From assembly GCA_902768985.1 (NCBI GenBank), contig CACXNA010000003.1, positions 1 to 58,674 on the forward strand: a stretch of DNA of 58,674 nucleotides. The letters run 5' to 3'. This stretch comes from an uncultured Bacteroidia bacterium. Lineage in GTDB: Bacteria > Bacteroidota > Bacteroidia > Bacteroidales > UBA932. Shown here in pieces: positions 1-8,200 of the stretch (position 1 is the stretch's first letter; the number at the start of each line of letters is the position of its first letter). The position numbers and the translations under genes were made by a program. Below the pieces are notes generated by a model that was not told the DNA's origin, searched no databases, and saw nothing but the letters and a program-made list of their open reading frames with translations.

Positions 1-56
1 TCTCGCAGCATTTTTCCTTGGGCGCGCTGCGATACGCGATACACTTTGTAGTTCAT
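1..56 (-). CDS. Possible 5' end of a gene cut by the left edge
   Basis: On the minus strand an ATG at 54-56 opens a frame (MNYKVYRVSQRAQGKMLR) that runs off the left edge without a stop. Nothing in these 18 residues identifies a family. The sequence before it holds an imperfect hairpin (AGTTACC / GGTAAACT around 61-80) and no clear TAnnTTTG box, so the start is uncertain. A chance open frame cannot be excluded at this length. Confidence 0.3.
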   Translation of the reverse strand, partial: MNYKVYRVSQRAQGKMLR

Positions 57-103
57 AAAAAGTTACCTTTTTTGGTAAACTTTTTTCAGGACGATACAAA
101 GCT

Positions 104-212
104 TGTGAGCAGTAAGTAGCTATGTGTTAGGCGTTTACACAATTATACTCCCCCGAAATTCGGGGGAGTATAATTGTATAATTTGCTGTCTATTAATCAG
201 TTACAGCTCACA
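104..212. repeat. 109-bp palindromic element, copy 1
   Basis: The element starts TGTGAGC and ends GCTCACA. Its core is a perfect inverted repeat with 17-bp arms (141-157 and 159-175) around a single base at 158, which is also the exact midpoint of the element. The core reads ACTCCCCC / GGGGGAGT inside an AT-rich shell. Copies at 317, 17768 and 30917 have exactly the same length. It could be a MITE-like or REP-like non-autonomous element; there is no open frame inside. Confidence 0.85.
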
Positions 213-223
213 GCAAAAAACGA

Positions 224-251
224 GATTCGCCGGTCGGAGCCGGCGAATGAC
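224..251. repeat. REP-like hairpin (GATTC...GAATGAC type)
   Basis: A short inverted repeat with stem GATTCGCCGG / CCGGCGAATG followed by AC. It shares its outer ends, GATTC and GAATGAC, with hairpins at 2808, 2906 (opposite orientation), 22047, 57306 and 58623, although the inner stems differ. It lies between two 109-bp elements. Confidence 0.65.
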
Positions 252-316
252 GTTAACTGACTGTTGCTAACGAGGCTTGCCGTGCGTTGGCGTTGTCCCC
301 AACCCACCATTTTCGC

Positions 317-425
317 TGTGAGCAGCAAGTGGCTATGGATCAAGTAGATAGCAAATTGTACTCCCCCGAAATTCGGGGGAGTACAATTGTATAATTCACT
401 GTCTATTAATCGGTTACAGCTCACG
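317..425. repeat. 109-bp palindromic element, copy 2
   Basis: Same ends (TGTGAGC / GCTCACG), same length and same central palindrome as copy 1, centred on 371. The symmetry extends outside the element here: TTTCGC precedes the left end and GCGAAA follows the right end. The G-rich tandem repeat starts 10 bp to the right. Confidence 0.85.
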
Positions 426-435
426 GCGAAAACGA

Positions 436-537
436 GGGGCCGGGAGGGCCGGGGCCGGGAGGGCCGGGGCCGGGAGGGCCGGGGCTGGGAGGGCCGGGGC
501 TGGGAGGGCCGGAGCTGGGAGGGCCGGGGCTGGGAGG
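436..537. repeat. 15-bp G-rich tandem repeat (about 6.7 units)
   Basis: Unit GGGGCCGGGAGGGCC is repeated from 436 with C/T and G/A changes in later units; the seventh is partial. Each unit carries runs of three or four G, so the plus strand could form G-quadruplexes and a minus-strand transcript would be C-rich. It ends 2 bp before the TAA of the lipoprotein gene and lies just inside a 109-bp element, an arrangement repeated at 17.77-17.96 kb. Confidence 0.85.
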
Positions 538-539
538 AA

Positions 540-1373
540 TTAGTCCATCGGGGAGAGGACGAAGGTGACGACACCGGAGGTGGTGGAGCCCTTGAGGGCG
601 GCCTCGATCTTCAGGATGCACTTGCCGTCCATGTAGTCGATGGTGGCCTTGCCGTTCTCGACCTCCATCAGGCGGCTGCCGCTCTGCCAGGAGAAGCTGA
701 CGGAATTGCCGCTGACCGTGCAGGTGCCGAGGTCGGCGGTATTGTCCGAGAAGCCGAAAATGATGGAGCCGGCACCGGTGATGGAGATGGACTTCAGGCT
801 GCCGGACGGCAGCAGGGAGCCCTTGTGGCCGTTGTCATTGAGGAACTTAGCCATCTCGTCGAAGTTGCAGCCCACGAAGTCGGCGGTCGCCGGGGTGTGG
901 AATCCATTGACGGTGACGCGGGTCTTGTCGATGGTCCAGCCGCGGTAGATGACATTGGAGGAAGTGGCCTTCAGGAACTGGGCTGTAAGCGCCTCCGACA
1001 TGCCGTTTAGGTAGTTGATGATCACCGCTGCCGTGCTGCCGAGCATAGTGAACTCGACCGTGCCGAAGTTATTGAGGTTGTAAGTATTACCGTTGACCGA
1101 ATAGCTACCGGTGAGGAACTCCAGCTGGCCGTTCACCTCACGGCCGACGACGTAGAGGCCGCTCTCGGTGAACTCGATGGACTTGAGGATGCCGATCAGG
1201 CCGGTGGCCTTGGTGGCGGAGCTTTGGGCAGCCGGGACGGCGCTGTTCGCGACGAGCCTGCCGGCGTATTGGATGAAATGAGGATCTTCGAAGGTGGTGT
1301 CGCCCTTGCCTTCCTTGCCGCAGGAGACGAGGAGCGGGAGCAGGGCCACGAGGGAGAAAAGAATCTTTTTCAT
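540..1373 (-). CDS. Putative lipoprotein of unknown function
   Basis: A 277-residue protein with a typical lipoprotein signal: MKKI, a hydrophobic stretch, then the lipobox LLVSCG with Cys18 as the likely acylated residue. It should be exported and lipid-anchored in the envelope. The mature part is rich in short beta-strand-like segments with many Gly, Ser and Thr, which suggests a beta-sandwich or barrel-like fold, but I recognise no family. It follows the OMP gene by 12 bp on the same strand, so the two are probably cotranscribed from the promoter at 2177-2184. Its stop codon is almost touched by the G-rich tandem repeat. Confidence 0.8.
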   Translation of the reverse strand: MKKILFSLVALLPLLVSCGKEGKGDTTFEDPHFIQYAGRLVANSAVPAAQSSATKATGLIGILKSIEFTESGLYVVGREVNGQLEFLTGSYSVNGNTYNLNNFGTVEFTMLGSTAAVIINYLNGMSEALTAQFLKATSSNVIYRGWTIDKTRVTVNGFHTPATADFVGCNFDEMAKFLNDNGHKGSLLPSGSLKSISITGAGSIIFGFSDNTADLGTCTVSGNSVSFSWQSGSRLMEVENGKATIDYMDGKCILKIEAALKGSTTSGVVTFVLSPMD

Positions 1374-1385
1374 ATCTCTAAGTTA

Positions 1386-2147
1386 TTAGAAGAGCTTGAC
1401 ATACAGGTGGAACGTGAGCGTGGGCCAGAAGGACGCGTACTTGCCGGCTTCCTCCGTGAACTTGCCGATATCTTGGAGCTGCTTCTCGGTGATCTGCACC
1501 TCCTGGATGCGGCCGGTGAGGCCTTCACCCTTGGCCCAGACGGTGGGCTTGCCCTGATACTGGGCGCCAAGGTCGACGCTGAAGCTGACGGCCTTGTTGG
1601 GGATGGCGCGGCCGAAGCCGATGCCGACGTAAGGCTTGACGGCGAAGGCGTGCGCGCCGATGCCGTTGGCGCAGAGCGCGAGCTTGAGCTCGCCGTTCGT
1701 CGCCTTGACGAGGTAGCCGTCCACGTCGACGCCGGCCGTGTTGTAGACGGCGGGCAGGCCGGTGAGCTTGGCGTTCAGGACATGGGAGGAGCCCATGTAG
1801 GCACCCACGGTGAAGTGGAAGCCGCTCTTGCCGGGATAGATATTGAAGAGCAGACGGCCTTCGTTCATGCCGAAGCTGAGATTGAGAGGCACGCTGACAT
1901 TGTTGGACGTGGCGCTGCCGGGCTGCTCCGGGACGGAGAGCTGGCCGGCCTTGACGTTGATCAGGCCGAGGCCGAGGCCGTAGCCGGCGATGACGTCGAC
2001 ATGGCTGCCGAGCGGTGCGGCGAGCTGCAGGCCGAGGCCGTCCGTGCCGCCGCCAATGCCGAGGGAAAGATGGTTGAACACCTGGGCGCCGGCCGAAACC
2101 GGCAGGAGGAGAGCTGCCGCGACGCAAAGAGAAATGAATTTCTTCAT
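1386..2147 (-). CDS. Small outer-membrane beta-barrel protein
   Basis: 253 residues starting with a Sec signal peptide (MKKFISLCVAAALLLP, cleavage likely after SAGAQ). The rest alternates Gly-rich turns and amphipathic strands (for example LSLGIGGGTDGLGLQLAAPLG near the N-terminus) and ends in HLYVKLF, a plausible aromatic BAM beta-signal. It probably forms an 8-10-stranded barrel in the outer membrane. The substrate is unknown. It is the first gene of a two-gene unit with the lipoprotein downstream; the promoter is shared head-to-head with the DJ-1 gene. Confidence 0.75.
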   Translation of the reverse strand: MKKFISLCVAAALLLPVSAGAQVFNHLSLGIGGGTDGLGLQLAAPLGSHVDVIAGYGLGLGLINVKAGQLSVPEQPGSATSNNVSVPLNLSFGMNEGRLLFNIYPGKSGFHFTVGAYMGSSHVLNAKLTGLPAVYNTAGVDVDGYLVKATNGELKLALCANGIGAHAFAVKPYVGIGFGRAIPNKAVSFSVDLGAQYQGKPTVWAKGEGLTGRIQEVQITEKQLQDIGKFTEEAGKYASFWPTLTFHLYVKLF

Positions 2148-2176
2148 GGGTTATTTCCTTATAATTATGCGAGAGT

Positions 2177-2184
2177 CAAAGATA
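2177..2184 (-). promoter_or_regulatory. -7 box of the OMP gene
   Basis: TATCTTTG on the minus strand, a perfect TAnnTTTG Bacteroidota -7 motif, 29 nt before the OMP ATG. It is divergent from the DJ-1 promoter 32 bp away. Confidence 0.7.
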
Positions 2185-2216
2185 AGCATCTTTTTCGAGA
2201 ATCGGGCTTTTTTGCT

Positions 2217-2224
2217 TATTTTTG
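2217..2224 (+). promoter_or_regulatory. -7 box of the DJ-1/PfpI gene
   Basis: TATTTTTG, matching TAnnTTTG, ends 7 nt before the ATG at 2232. Transcription should begin close to the start codon, leaving almost no leader. Confidence 0.7.
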
Positions 2225-2231
2225 TGGTATT

Positions 2232-2807
2232 ATGAAAGGAGTGAACATCTTTTTGGCGGACGGCTTCGAGGATGTCGAGGCCCTCGCCACCAACGACGTG
2301 CTGCGCCGCGGCGGCGTGGTCACGCGCCTGGTCGCCCTGACGGACGACCCGCAAGTTGAATCTTCCCACGGGATCCTCGTCACGGCAGATGCCTTCCTGC
2401 CGGAGCTGGACGCGACCGCCGTCGGCACGACGGCGGAGGATGTGATGATTTTCCCGGGCGGCATGCCCGGGTCAAAGGCCCTCGCCGCCTGCACGCCCCT
2501 CATCGCGGCGATGCGCGCGCACTACGCCGCAGGCGGCTCCGTGGCGGCGATCTGCGCCGCGCCGGGGCTGGTGCTCAGCCAGCTGGAAGGCGCGTGGCAG
2601 GGGCAGCCGTTCACCTGTTTCGAGGGATTCGAGGACGCGCTGATCGCGCTGGGCGGCGTGCACACGCCGGAGCCGGCCGTGCGCGCGGGCCGCATCGTGA
2701 CGGGCCGCTCCGCCGGCCACGCGGTCGCCTTCGGCCTGGAGATCCTGCGGGGCCTGAAGGGCGACGCGGTCGCGGAAAAAGTCAGGCACGCGATGTACTT
2801 AGATTGA
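2232..2807 (+). CDS. DJ-1/PfpI family protein
   Basis: 191 residues (MKGVNIFLADGFEDVEALA...). The fold is the class I glutamine amidotransferase-like domain of the DJ-1/YajL/ThiJ group. Visible marks are the N-terminal acidic residue in GFED, the nucleophile elbow AICAAPG with the reactive Cys, and a GHAVAF segment late in the protein. Family members act as protein or metabolite deglycases or oxidative-stress chaperones in the cytoplasm; which applies here is not clear. An open frame reaches far upstream, but it is antisense to the OMP gene, and the promoter at 2217 fixes the ATG at 2232. A REP hairpin starts right after the TGA. Confidence 0.9.
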   Translation: MKGVNIFLADGFEDVEALATNDVLRRGGVVTRLVALTDDPQVESSHGILVTADAFLPELDATAVGTTAEDVMIFPGGMPGSKALAACTPLIAAMRAHYAAGGSVAAICAAPGLVLSQLEGAWQGQPFTCFEGFEDALIALGGVHTPEPAVRAGRIVTGRSAGHAVAFGLEILRGLKGDAVAEKVRHAMYLD

Positions 2808-2832
2808 GATTCCGGGTCAAGCCCGGAATGAC
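2808..2832. repeat. REP-like hairpin after the DJ-1 stop codon
   Basis: GATTCCGGG / CCCGGAATGAC hairpin, beginning on the base after TGA. Near-identical copies occur at 22047 and 57306 and a variant at 58623. Its position suggests a role in mRNA 3'-end stability or simply a preferred landing site. Confidence 0.75.
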
Positions 2833-2838
2833 TATGAA

Positions 2839-2865
2839 AAAAGGCGCTCGGTCAGAGCGCCTTTT
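2839..2865 (+). terminator. Intrinsic terminator of the DJ-1 gene
   Basis: Perfect 11-bp stem AAAAGGCGCTC / GAGCGCCTTTT with a 5-nt loop, followed by GTTGTTT. It is the strongest terminator signature between the DJ-1 gene and the convergent rubrerythrin gene and could work in both directions. Confidence 0.85.
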
Positions 2866-2872
2866 GTTGTTT

Positions 2873-2930
2873 GCCAGCATTACGCTGTCATGCCAGCATT
2901 ACGCTGTCATTCTGAGCGAAGCGAAGAATC
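2873..2930. repeat. 19-bp tandem duplication plus REP-like hairpin
   Basis: GCCAGCATTACGCTGTCAT occurs twice head to tail (2873-2891 and 2892-2910). The last five bases of the second copy start a REP-like hairpin (2906-2930) whose stem is TTCTGAGCG... / CGAAGAA-type with a GTCATTC start and a GAATC end, the reverse orientation of the GATTC...GAATGAC family. Confidence 0.7.
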
Positions 2931-2931
2931 T

Positions 2932-3480
2932 TTATTCCCCGAAATACCGTTTCAGGAGCCCCTGGAAGCCGGCGCCGTGGCGGGCCTCATCCTTCGCCAT
3001 CTCGTGGACGGTGTCGTGGATGGCGTCGAAGCCCAGCTGCTTGGCGCGCTTCGCGATGGCGAGCTTGCCCTCGCAGGCGCCGCACTCGGCCTCCGCGCGC
3101 TTCTTGAGGTTGGTCTTGGTGTCCCAGACCACCTCGCCGAGGAGCTCGGCGAATTTGGCGGCGTGCTCGGCCTCCTCGAAGGCGTAACGCTTGAAGGCTT
3201 CGGCAATCTCCGGGTAGCCCTCGCGCTCCGCCTGGCGGCTCATCGCGAGGTACATGCCCACTTCGGAGCATTCGCCGGTGAAGTGGTCGTGCAGACCCTC
3301 CATGATCTCGGCGTCGTCGACGACGCCGTCGCCCAGGTGGTGCTCACAGGCCCACTGGAGACCTTCGGATTTGACTTCGACGAAACGTTCGGCCTTGGCG
3401 TGGCACTGCGGGCACTCGGCAGGAGGGTTCTCGCCCTCATAGACATAGCCACATACTAAGCATCTGAATTTCTTTTTCAT
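2932..3480 (-). CDS. Rubrerythrin with N-terminal rubredoxin domain
   Basis: 182 residues. The rubredoxin iron site is at the N-terminus (Cys7, Cys10, Cys23, Cys26 in CLVCGY and CPQC), followed by a ferritin-like diiron domain with the EEAEH and DEARH motifs. This is the reversed domain order seen in reverse rubrerythrins of anaerobes, which reduce hydrogen peroxide with electrons passed through the rubredoxin site. The protein is cytoplasmic and protects against oxygen stress, consistent with an anaerobe. It is a single gene, convergent with the DJ-1 gene; a TATCTTTC box near 3506 may be its -7 element. Confidence 0.92.
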   Translation of the reverse strand: MKKKFRCLVCGYVYEGENPPAECPQCHAKAERFVEVKSEGLQWACEHHLGDGVVDDAEIMEGLHDHFTGECSEVGMYLAMSRQAEREGYPEIAEAFKRYAFEEAEHAAKFAELLGEVVWDTKTNLKKRAEAECGACEGKLAIAKRAKQLGFDAIHDTVHEMAKDEARHGAGFQGLLKRYFGE

Positions 3481-3523
3481 ATTGGGATCAGTTATTAGTG
3501 TTTTCGAAAGATACGAAACTTTT

Positions 3524-3907
3524 TCAAAAATCCATCGACTCCATCATCTCTTCGAGCTGACGGCGGTCGCGCTTGGTCGGACGCCCCGCTCCGCGGTCGC
3601 GCTGGAGGACGATGGTTTCCTTCGGTGCATGGAGTTTGAAGCGTTCGCTCTCGGGGGTGAGGTCTTCGGCAAATTCGGGCACCAGCTGCGCTCCCATGCG
3701 GCTTTCGGTGACCTTCAGGACTCGGTAGGAGAAGAGGGCCGGGCCTTTGCGGATCTCCAGGACGTCGCCGGCCTTGACGGCCTTGGACGGCTTGGCGTTG
3801 ACGCCCGCGATCTTGACTTTGTTGCCGTTGCATGCGTCGGTGGCGTCGCTCCGGGTCTTGAACACCCGGATCGCCCATAAATATTTGTCTATTCTGACGC
3901 TGTCCAT
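3524..3907 (-). CDS. hslR: S4-domain RNA-binding protein, Hsp15-like
   Basis: 127 residues. The first 60 form an S4 domain ([19 protein letters not shown]..., then [19 protein letters not shown]), followed by a basic tail with GRPTKRDRR. This matches HslR/Hsp15, which binds free 50S subunits carrying nascent peptidyl-tRNA and helps recycle stalled ribosomes. Its gene begins 2 bp after the TolC stop codon, so it is probably the last member of the efflux operon transcript, although no functional link is obvious. Confidence 0.85.
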   Translation of the reverse strand: MDSVRIDKYLWAIRVFKTRSDATDACNGNKVKIAGVNAKPSKAVKAGDVLEIRKGPALFSYRVLKVTESRMGAQLVPEFAEDLTPESERFKLHAPKETIVLQRDRGAGRPTKRDRRQLEEMMESMDF

Positions 3908-3909
3908 AT

Positions 3910-5283
3910 TCAGAGTTTACCGCATCTGCGGAGGTAGGCATTCACCGCAAGGTTGTACTCCATTTTCCGGTCAATCCGCTCCTCCTCCGCCTGCCGGAGG
4001 GTCAGCTCCGCCTGCAGCAGGTCCGACATCGTCACCTGGCCGGCGCCGTAGCGCGCCCGGAGCTTGTCCGCCGCATCCCGGGCGGCGGCCACCGCCTCCG
4101 TGGCGACGCCCAGCTGCTCCCAGGCCGTTTCCACGGCCAGTCGCTTCTGGTGCAGCTGGAGGGCCAGCTGGGCCTCCAGATACTCCTGCTGCGAAAGGGC
4201 TTTCTCCACCTGGGCATCGTAGCGGCGGGCACGGGCGGCCGCCTTGCCGATGCCTGTGATCGGGATCTGGACCGTGGCGAAGCCCACGCCGTTGAGTCTC
4301 CCCCGCCCCATTCCGGCCAGGTCATGGTATCCATATCCGGCGCCGACGGAAATCTGGGGCAGGTGCTCCCCCACCGCCATCTTTTTCTGAAGCCGCTCGG
4401 ACTCGACCTGCATGGCCAGCAGGCGGGACTCCTCGGTCGTGTATTGCGCATCGTCCGGCTGGAGGTAATGCTCGGGAGCGGCCAGCTCCCCGAAAGAATC
4501 CCCTTCCAGGACATAGGAATCCAGGTCCAGATAGGCAAACTCAAAGCCGATCGCATTGAAGAGATCCATCTTGACCAGCTTCAGGGCGCTCCGCAGCTGG
4601 ACCCGGCCGGAGGCCAGCTCGCGCTGCCGGACCCGGACCTGCAGCAAATCGGTGTCGGCGATCAGCCCGGCAGCCACCGCCGCGGAGGCATCGCGCTCCA
4701 GGGAATCCAGCAACTGCCCGGCCTGCTCCAGGGTCTGCATCTTTTCCTGCAAGGAGACGCCCAGGCGGTATTTCTCCTCCACGGAAGCGGCGCTCTCCCG
4801 GCGCTTGAGCGAGAGCTGCAGCTCCCCGGCCTGCACGCCCAGCGAGGCCAGCCGGTTGCCGTTCACGATACGTCCGCCGGCATAGACGGGCTGCAAAACC
4901 ATCGCCGACGCGGCCCAGCCGAATTTAAACCCGGCATACCAGGGATTGATGCCGACCTGGTTGGCCATATCCGTGACCAGTTGCGACAGCACATCCGCCC
5001 AATACCCGCCCAGGATGTCCTGCGGGGTGATGTAGATGAGCGGATTGAGCGCATGGTAGCCTGCGGCGTTCAGGCTGACGCGGGGGACGTATTCCCAACG
5101 GGCCTCGGCCCGCTGGGCCAGGGCGGCCTGCAGGTCGAGCTGGGCCGCACGGATGTTGGGATCGTGCTCCGCGGCAAGCTCCTGGCACTCCGCCAGCGTG
5201 ACGACACGCTGGGCGCTGACGCCGGCCGGCACGAACACCAGCAGGCCCAGCAGGATATATGAGATGTCAAGCAGTTTCTTCAT
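3910..5283 (-). CDS. TolC-family outer-membrane efflux protein
   Basis: 457 residues with a signal peptide (MKKLLDISYILLGLLVF..., cleavage near VSAQ). Two OEP repeats are visible as long Ala/Leu/Gln-rich helices (near residues 30-70 and 160-230, then again after 290), with short beta segments such as QISVGAGYGY and GVGFATVQIPI. TolC proteins trimerise into a channel crossing the outer membrane and periplasm. The gene overlaps the RND pump gene by 17 bp, which ties it to the tripartite pump encoded upstream. Confidence 0.9.
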   Translation of the reverse strand: MKKLLDISYILLGLLVFVPAGVSAQRVVTLAECQELAAEHDPNIRAAQLDLQAALAQRAEARWEYVPRVSLNAAGYHALNPLIYITPQDILGGYWADVLSQLVTDMANQVGINPWYAGFKFGWAASAMVLQPVYAGGRIVNGNRLASLGVQAGELQLSLKRRESAASVEEKYRLGVSLQEKMQTLEQAGQLLDSLERDASAAVAAGLIADTDLLQVRVRQRELASGRVQLRSALKLVKMDLFNAIGFEFAYLDLDSYVLEGDSFGELAAPEHYLQPDDAQYTTEESRLLAMQVESERLQKKMAVGEHLPQISVGAGYGYHDLAGMGRGRLNGVGFATVQIPITGIGKAAARARRYDAQVEKALSQQEYLEAQLALQLHQKRLAVETAWEQLGVATEAVAAARDAADKLRARYGAGQVTMSDLLQAELTLRQAEEERIDRKMEYNLAVNAYLRRCGKL

Positions 5284-8200
5284 GGTTCTTCTTTTTATCC
5301 GCTCCGCGGAAAATCTGCCAGTACGACACCGGCATGATCAGGACGATCAGGAGGATCGAGAAAACGATGCCGAAGCAAATCACCACCCCCATCGGCATCC
5401 ATAGCTGGTCGCCGCTGAGGATCATCGGCAGCACGCCGAGCGCCGTCGTGCAGGAGGTCAGGAAGATCGGCCGCACCCGGCGGGCGCCGGCCAGGAAAGC
5501 GGCGTCGCGCACGCTCACGCCCTGCTCCCAGCGCAATTCTTCGGCGTAATCGAACATGATGATGCCGTTGCGCACGATGATACCGACGAGCGAGACCAGT
5601 CCCAGCACGGCCGTGATACTCAGATCGAGTCCGAAAATCCACAGCCCGAAGGAAGCGCCGAACAGGCAGAGCAGGCTCAGCACCATCGTCAGGGCGGCCA
5701 CGGAGCCCTTCTTGAAATGCAGCAGCAGGAAGATGAACAGCACGGCCACGGCGGCGATGAAGCTCCAGAGAATCTGCGGAATGAAATATTCGTTGGAAAA
5801 CGTAAGGCCCAGATACTTGACCGAAGCGCCTTCCGGCAATCGGGGTTCGATATGGGTCCGGACGTATTCCCGGATCGGTTTCATCGCGGCGGGCTGGCTC
5901 TTCTTGAGGCGCATGTCGGCCATGACGCTCACGGATTCCCGGCCGGCATAGCGAACGATCTGTTCGGGCCGCCAGGCGGGCCGGAGCGACGCCACCTGGC
6001 GAAGCGGGACCGTGGAGCCGGCCCGGAACGTCGGCACCTTGACGTCGCCGAGCGACTCATAGGCCATGTTCCGCGTAATGCCCTGGCTGTAGAGATTGAC
6101 CGGGACCTGACGGTCCCCCTCCCAGATGGTGGCGATGGGCATCCCGTCAAGCATGCCGGCCAGCGCCAGGGAGAGGACCGACTTGTTGACCCCGAGCCGG
6201 GAGGCCTCCTCCGGGTCGAGTTCGACCTCAACATAAGGGACGATATTGTCGTAGTCGGTGTGGATCCAGGTCAGCTGGTCCTGCATCCCGTACATAAAGG
6301 TGCGAAGGCTGTCCGCCAGCGGGCGGAGCTCCTCGGTCGGAGCGCCGCACAACATCACTTCCACGGCCGTGAAGGCCTGATAGTCCATCTGGCGGAAATG
6401 GATCAGCGCCTCCGGGAACCAGTTCTCGTAGCGCTGGGCGCATTCGAGCAGCAGCTGCTCGGTGTCGGCGTTCGAGCGGGTGTTCACGATCAGCTGCGCG
6501 ATATTCCTGCCCGGCATCGCCGGGGAATAAGTGGCGTGGAAACGCGGGGCGTTGCACCCCACGAACGAGGTGATGCCCGTCACGCGCGGGTCCGCGAGAA
6601 GCAGGCGCGACAGGGAGTCGCTGACCGCCGAGGTCTTCTCCAGGGAGGCGTTTCCGTCCAGGTTAATCTCCACGGCGAAGATGTCCCGGGCCGCCTTCGG
6701 CATCATCATGACGTTGATCCGGGTGAACATGAAAATGCCGAGGCCGACCGCCACCACGCCCACGGCGACGGTCAGGAAGGCATGCTTGAAGCAGAAGCGC
6801 TCCAGCGCGTCGTAGAAGCGCTGGAGTAGATTGAAGAACCGGGCCTGCGCCCGGGAGAGGATATTGTTACGCGAAGGGCCGTTCTCCCGGATGTAGCGTA
6901 CTTCCAGCGAGGGCACGACCAGCATGGCATAGGCCAGGGAGGCCGCCAGGGCGAAGGCGATGATCCAGGGGAAGCTGGCGATGAATTCGCCCAGATAGCC
7001 CTGGATGATCTTGAGCATCGGGAAAAACATGGCCGTGATGGCGAAGGTCGCCATGAACATCGGCATGAAGAGCTCCCGGCCGCTCGCCGCGGCCGCATCT
7101 TCCCGGGCAAGCCCGCGGCCGAGTTTGTCCATATAGCCGTCCATCGTGATGATGGAATCGTCCACGATCATGCCCAGTACGGCGATCAGCGCGGCCAGGG
7201 AGACCACGTTGACCTGCATGCCTGTCACGTACATCACAGCCAGCGCCACGGCAATGCACACGGGCACGCCGGAGCTGGCGATCAGCGCCGACCGCATCGG
7301 GAAGAGCAGCAGCATCACCAGGATCACCACCAGCATGGCGATCAAGAGGTCGCGCATGAACGACATGACGGAGCGGTGCACCACCTTGGGCTGGTCGGTG
7401 ATCCGGCTCATGTGGAGGGACAGCGGCGCCGTGGCCGAAAATTCTTTCAAGACCGCGTCCACCTCCCGTCCGAAGTCGACGATGTTGTTGTCGGGGCGCA
7501 TCACGATGCTGAGCACCATGGCCGTATGCCCATTATAAGAAACGAAGCTTTCCGGCTCCTTGTAGCGGCGCTCCACCGTGGCGATGTCCCGCAGGCGCAG
7601 CACCCCGGACTCCAGTCCGGAGAAGACGATGCGGTCCGCCACTTCCTGCTCGGTCGTCACGGGATTGGCCACGTGGACCGGGGAATAGGCGTAGTCGGTA
7701 TGGAATGTGCCGCCCGAGGTATTGAGCGCCGCGCTCTGGTACTCGAGCATCAGGCTGGCAGGGCTCACGCCATAAGATGACAGCCGCTCCATATCCAGGG
7801 TGACGGCGACTTCCTCGTCCTGCGCACCGTAAATGGTGACGCTGGACAGGGTCGGGATCTCCTGCAGGCGGGCAGAGAGATCCCGGGCATAATCCAGCAT
7901 CTCCCCATATCCCTTGTCCTCGGATTCCATCGTGATGAGCAGCGAGGAGACCTCGCTGAAATCGTCCAGCACCACGACGGCCAGCACCCCGGCGGGCAGG
8001 GTCAGCTTGGCGGTCTCGAGGCGGAGTTTGATCTTGGACCAGACTTCGTCCTTGGTCCGGACCGGCGTGGTCAGGTCCACCAGCAGATAGCAGATCCCAT
8101 CCTGGGACGTCGACTTGAGCGTGGAGCGGTCCACTTCCTTGCAGGAGAACAGGACGTCCTCCAGCGGTTTGGCCACCTGGTCGCGCACCTCCTCCGCCGT

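Larger units (their letters stand above)
57..539. other. Repeat-filled intergenic stretch
   Basis: No gene is supported here. The stretch holds two copies of a 109-bp palindromic element (104-212 and 317-425), a REP-like hairpin between them (224-251), and a G-rich 15-bp tandem repeat (436-537) that ends 2 bp before the stop codon of the minus-strand lipoprotein gene. Open frames crossing it on either strand are low-complexity translations of the tandem repeat. Confidence 0.8.

Noticed and set aside
197-574. 125-residue Pro/Arg/Ser-rich open frame on the minus strand
   Set aside because: It reads the G-rich tandem repeat and the palindromic element; not a gene.
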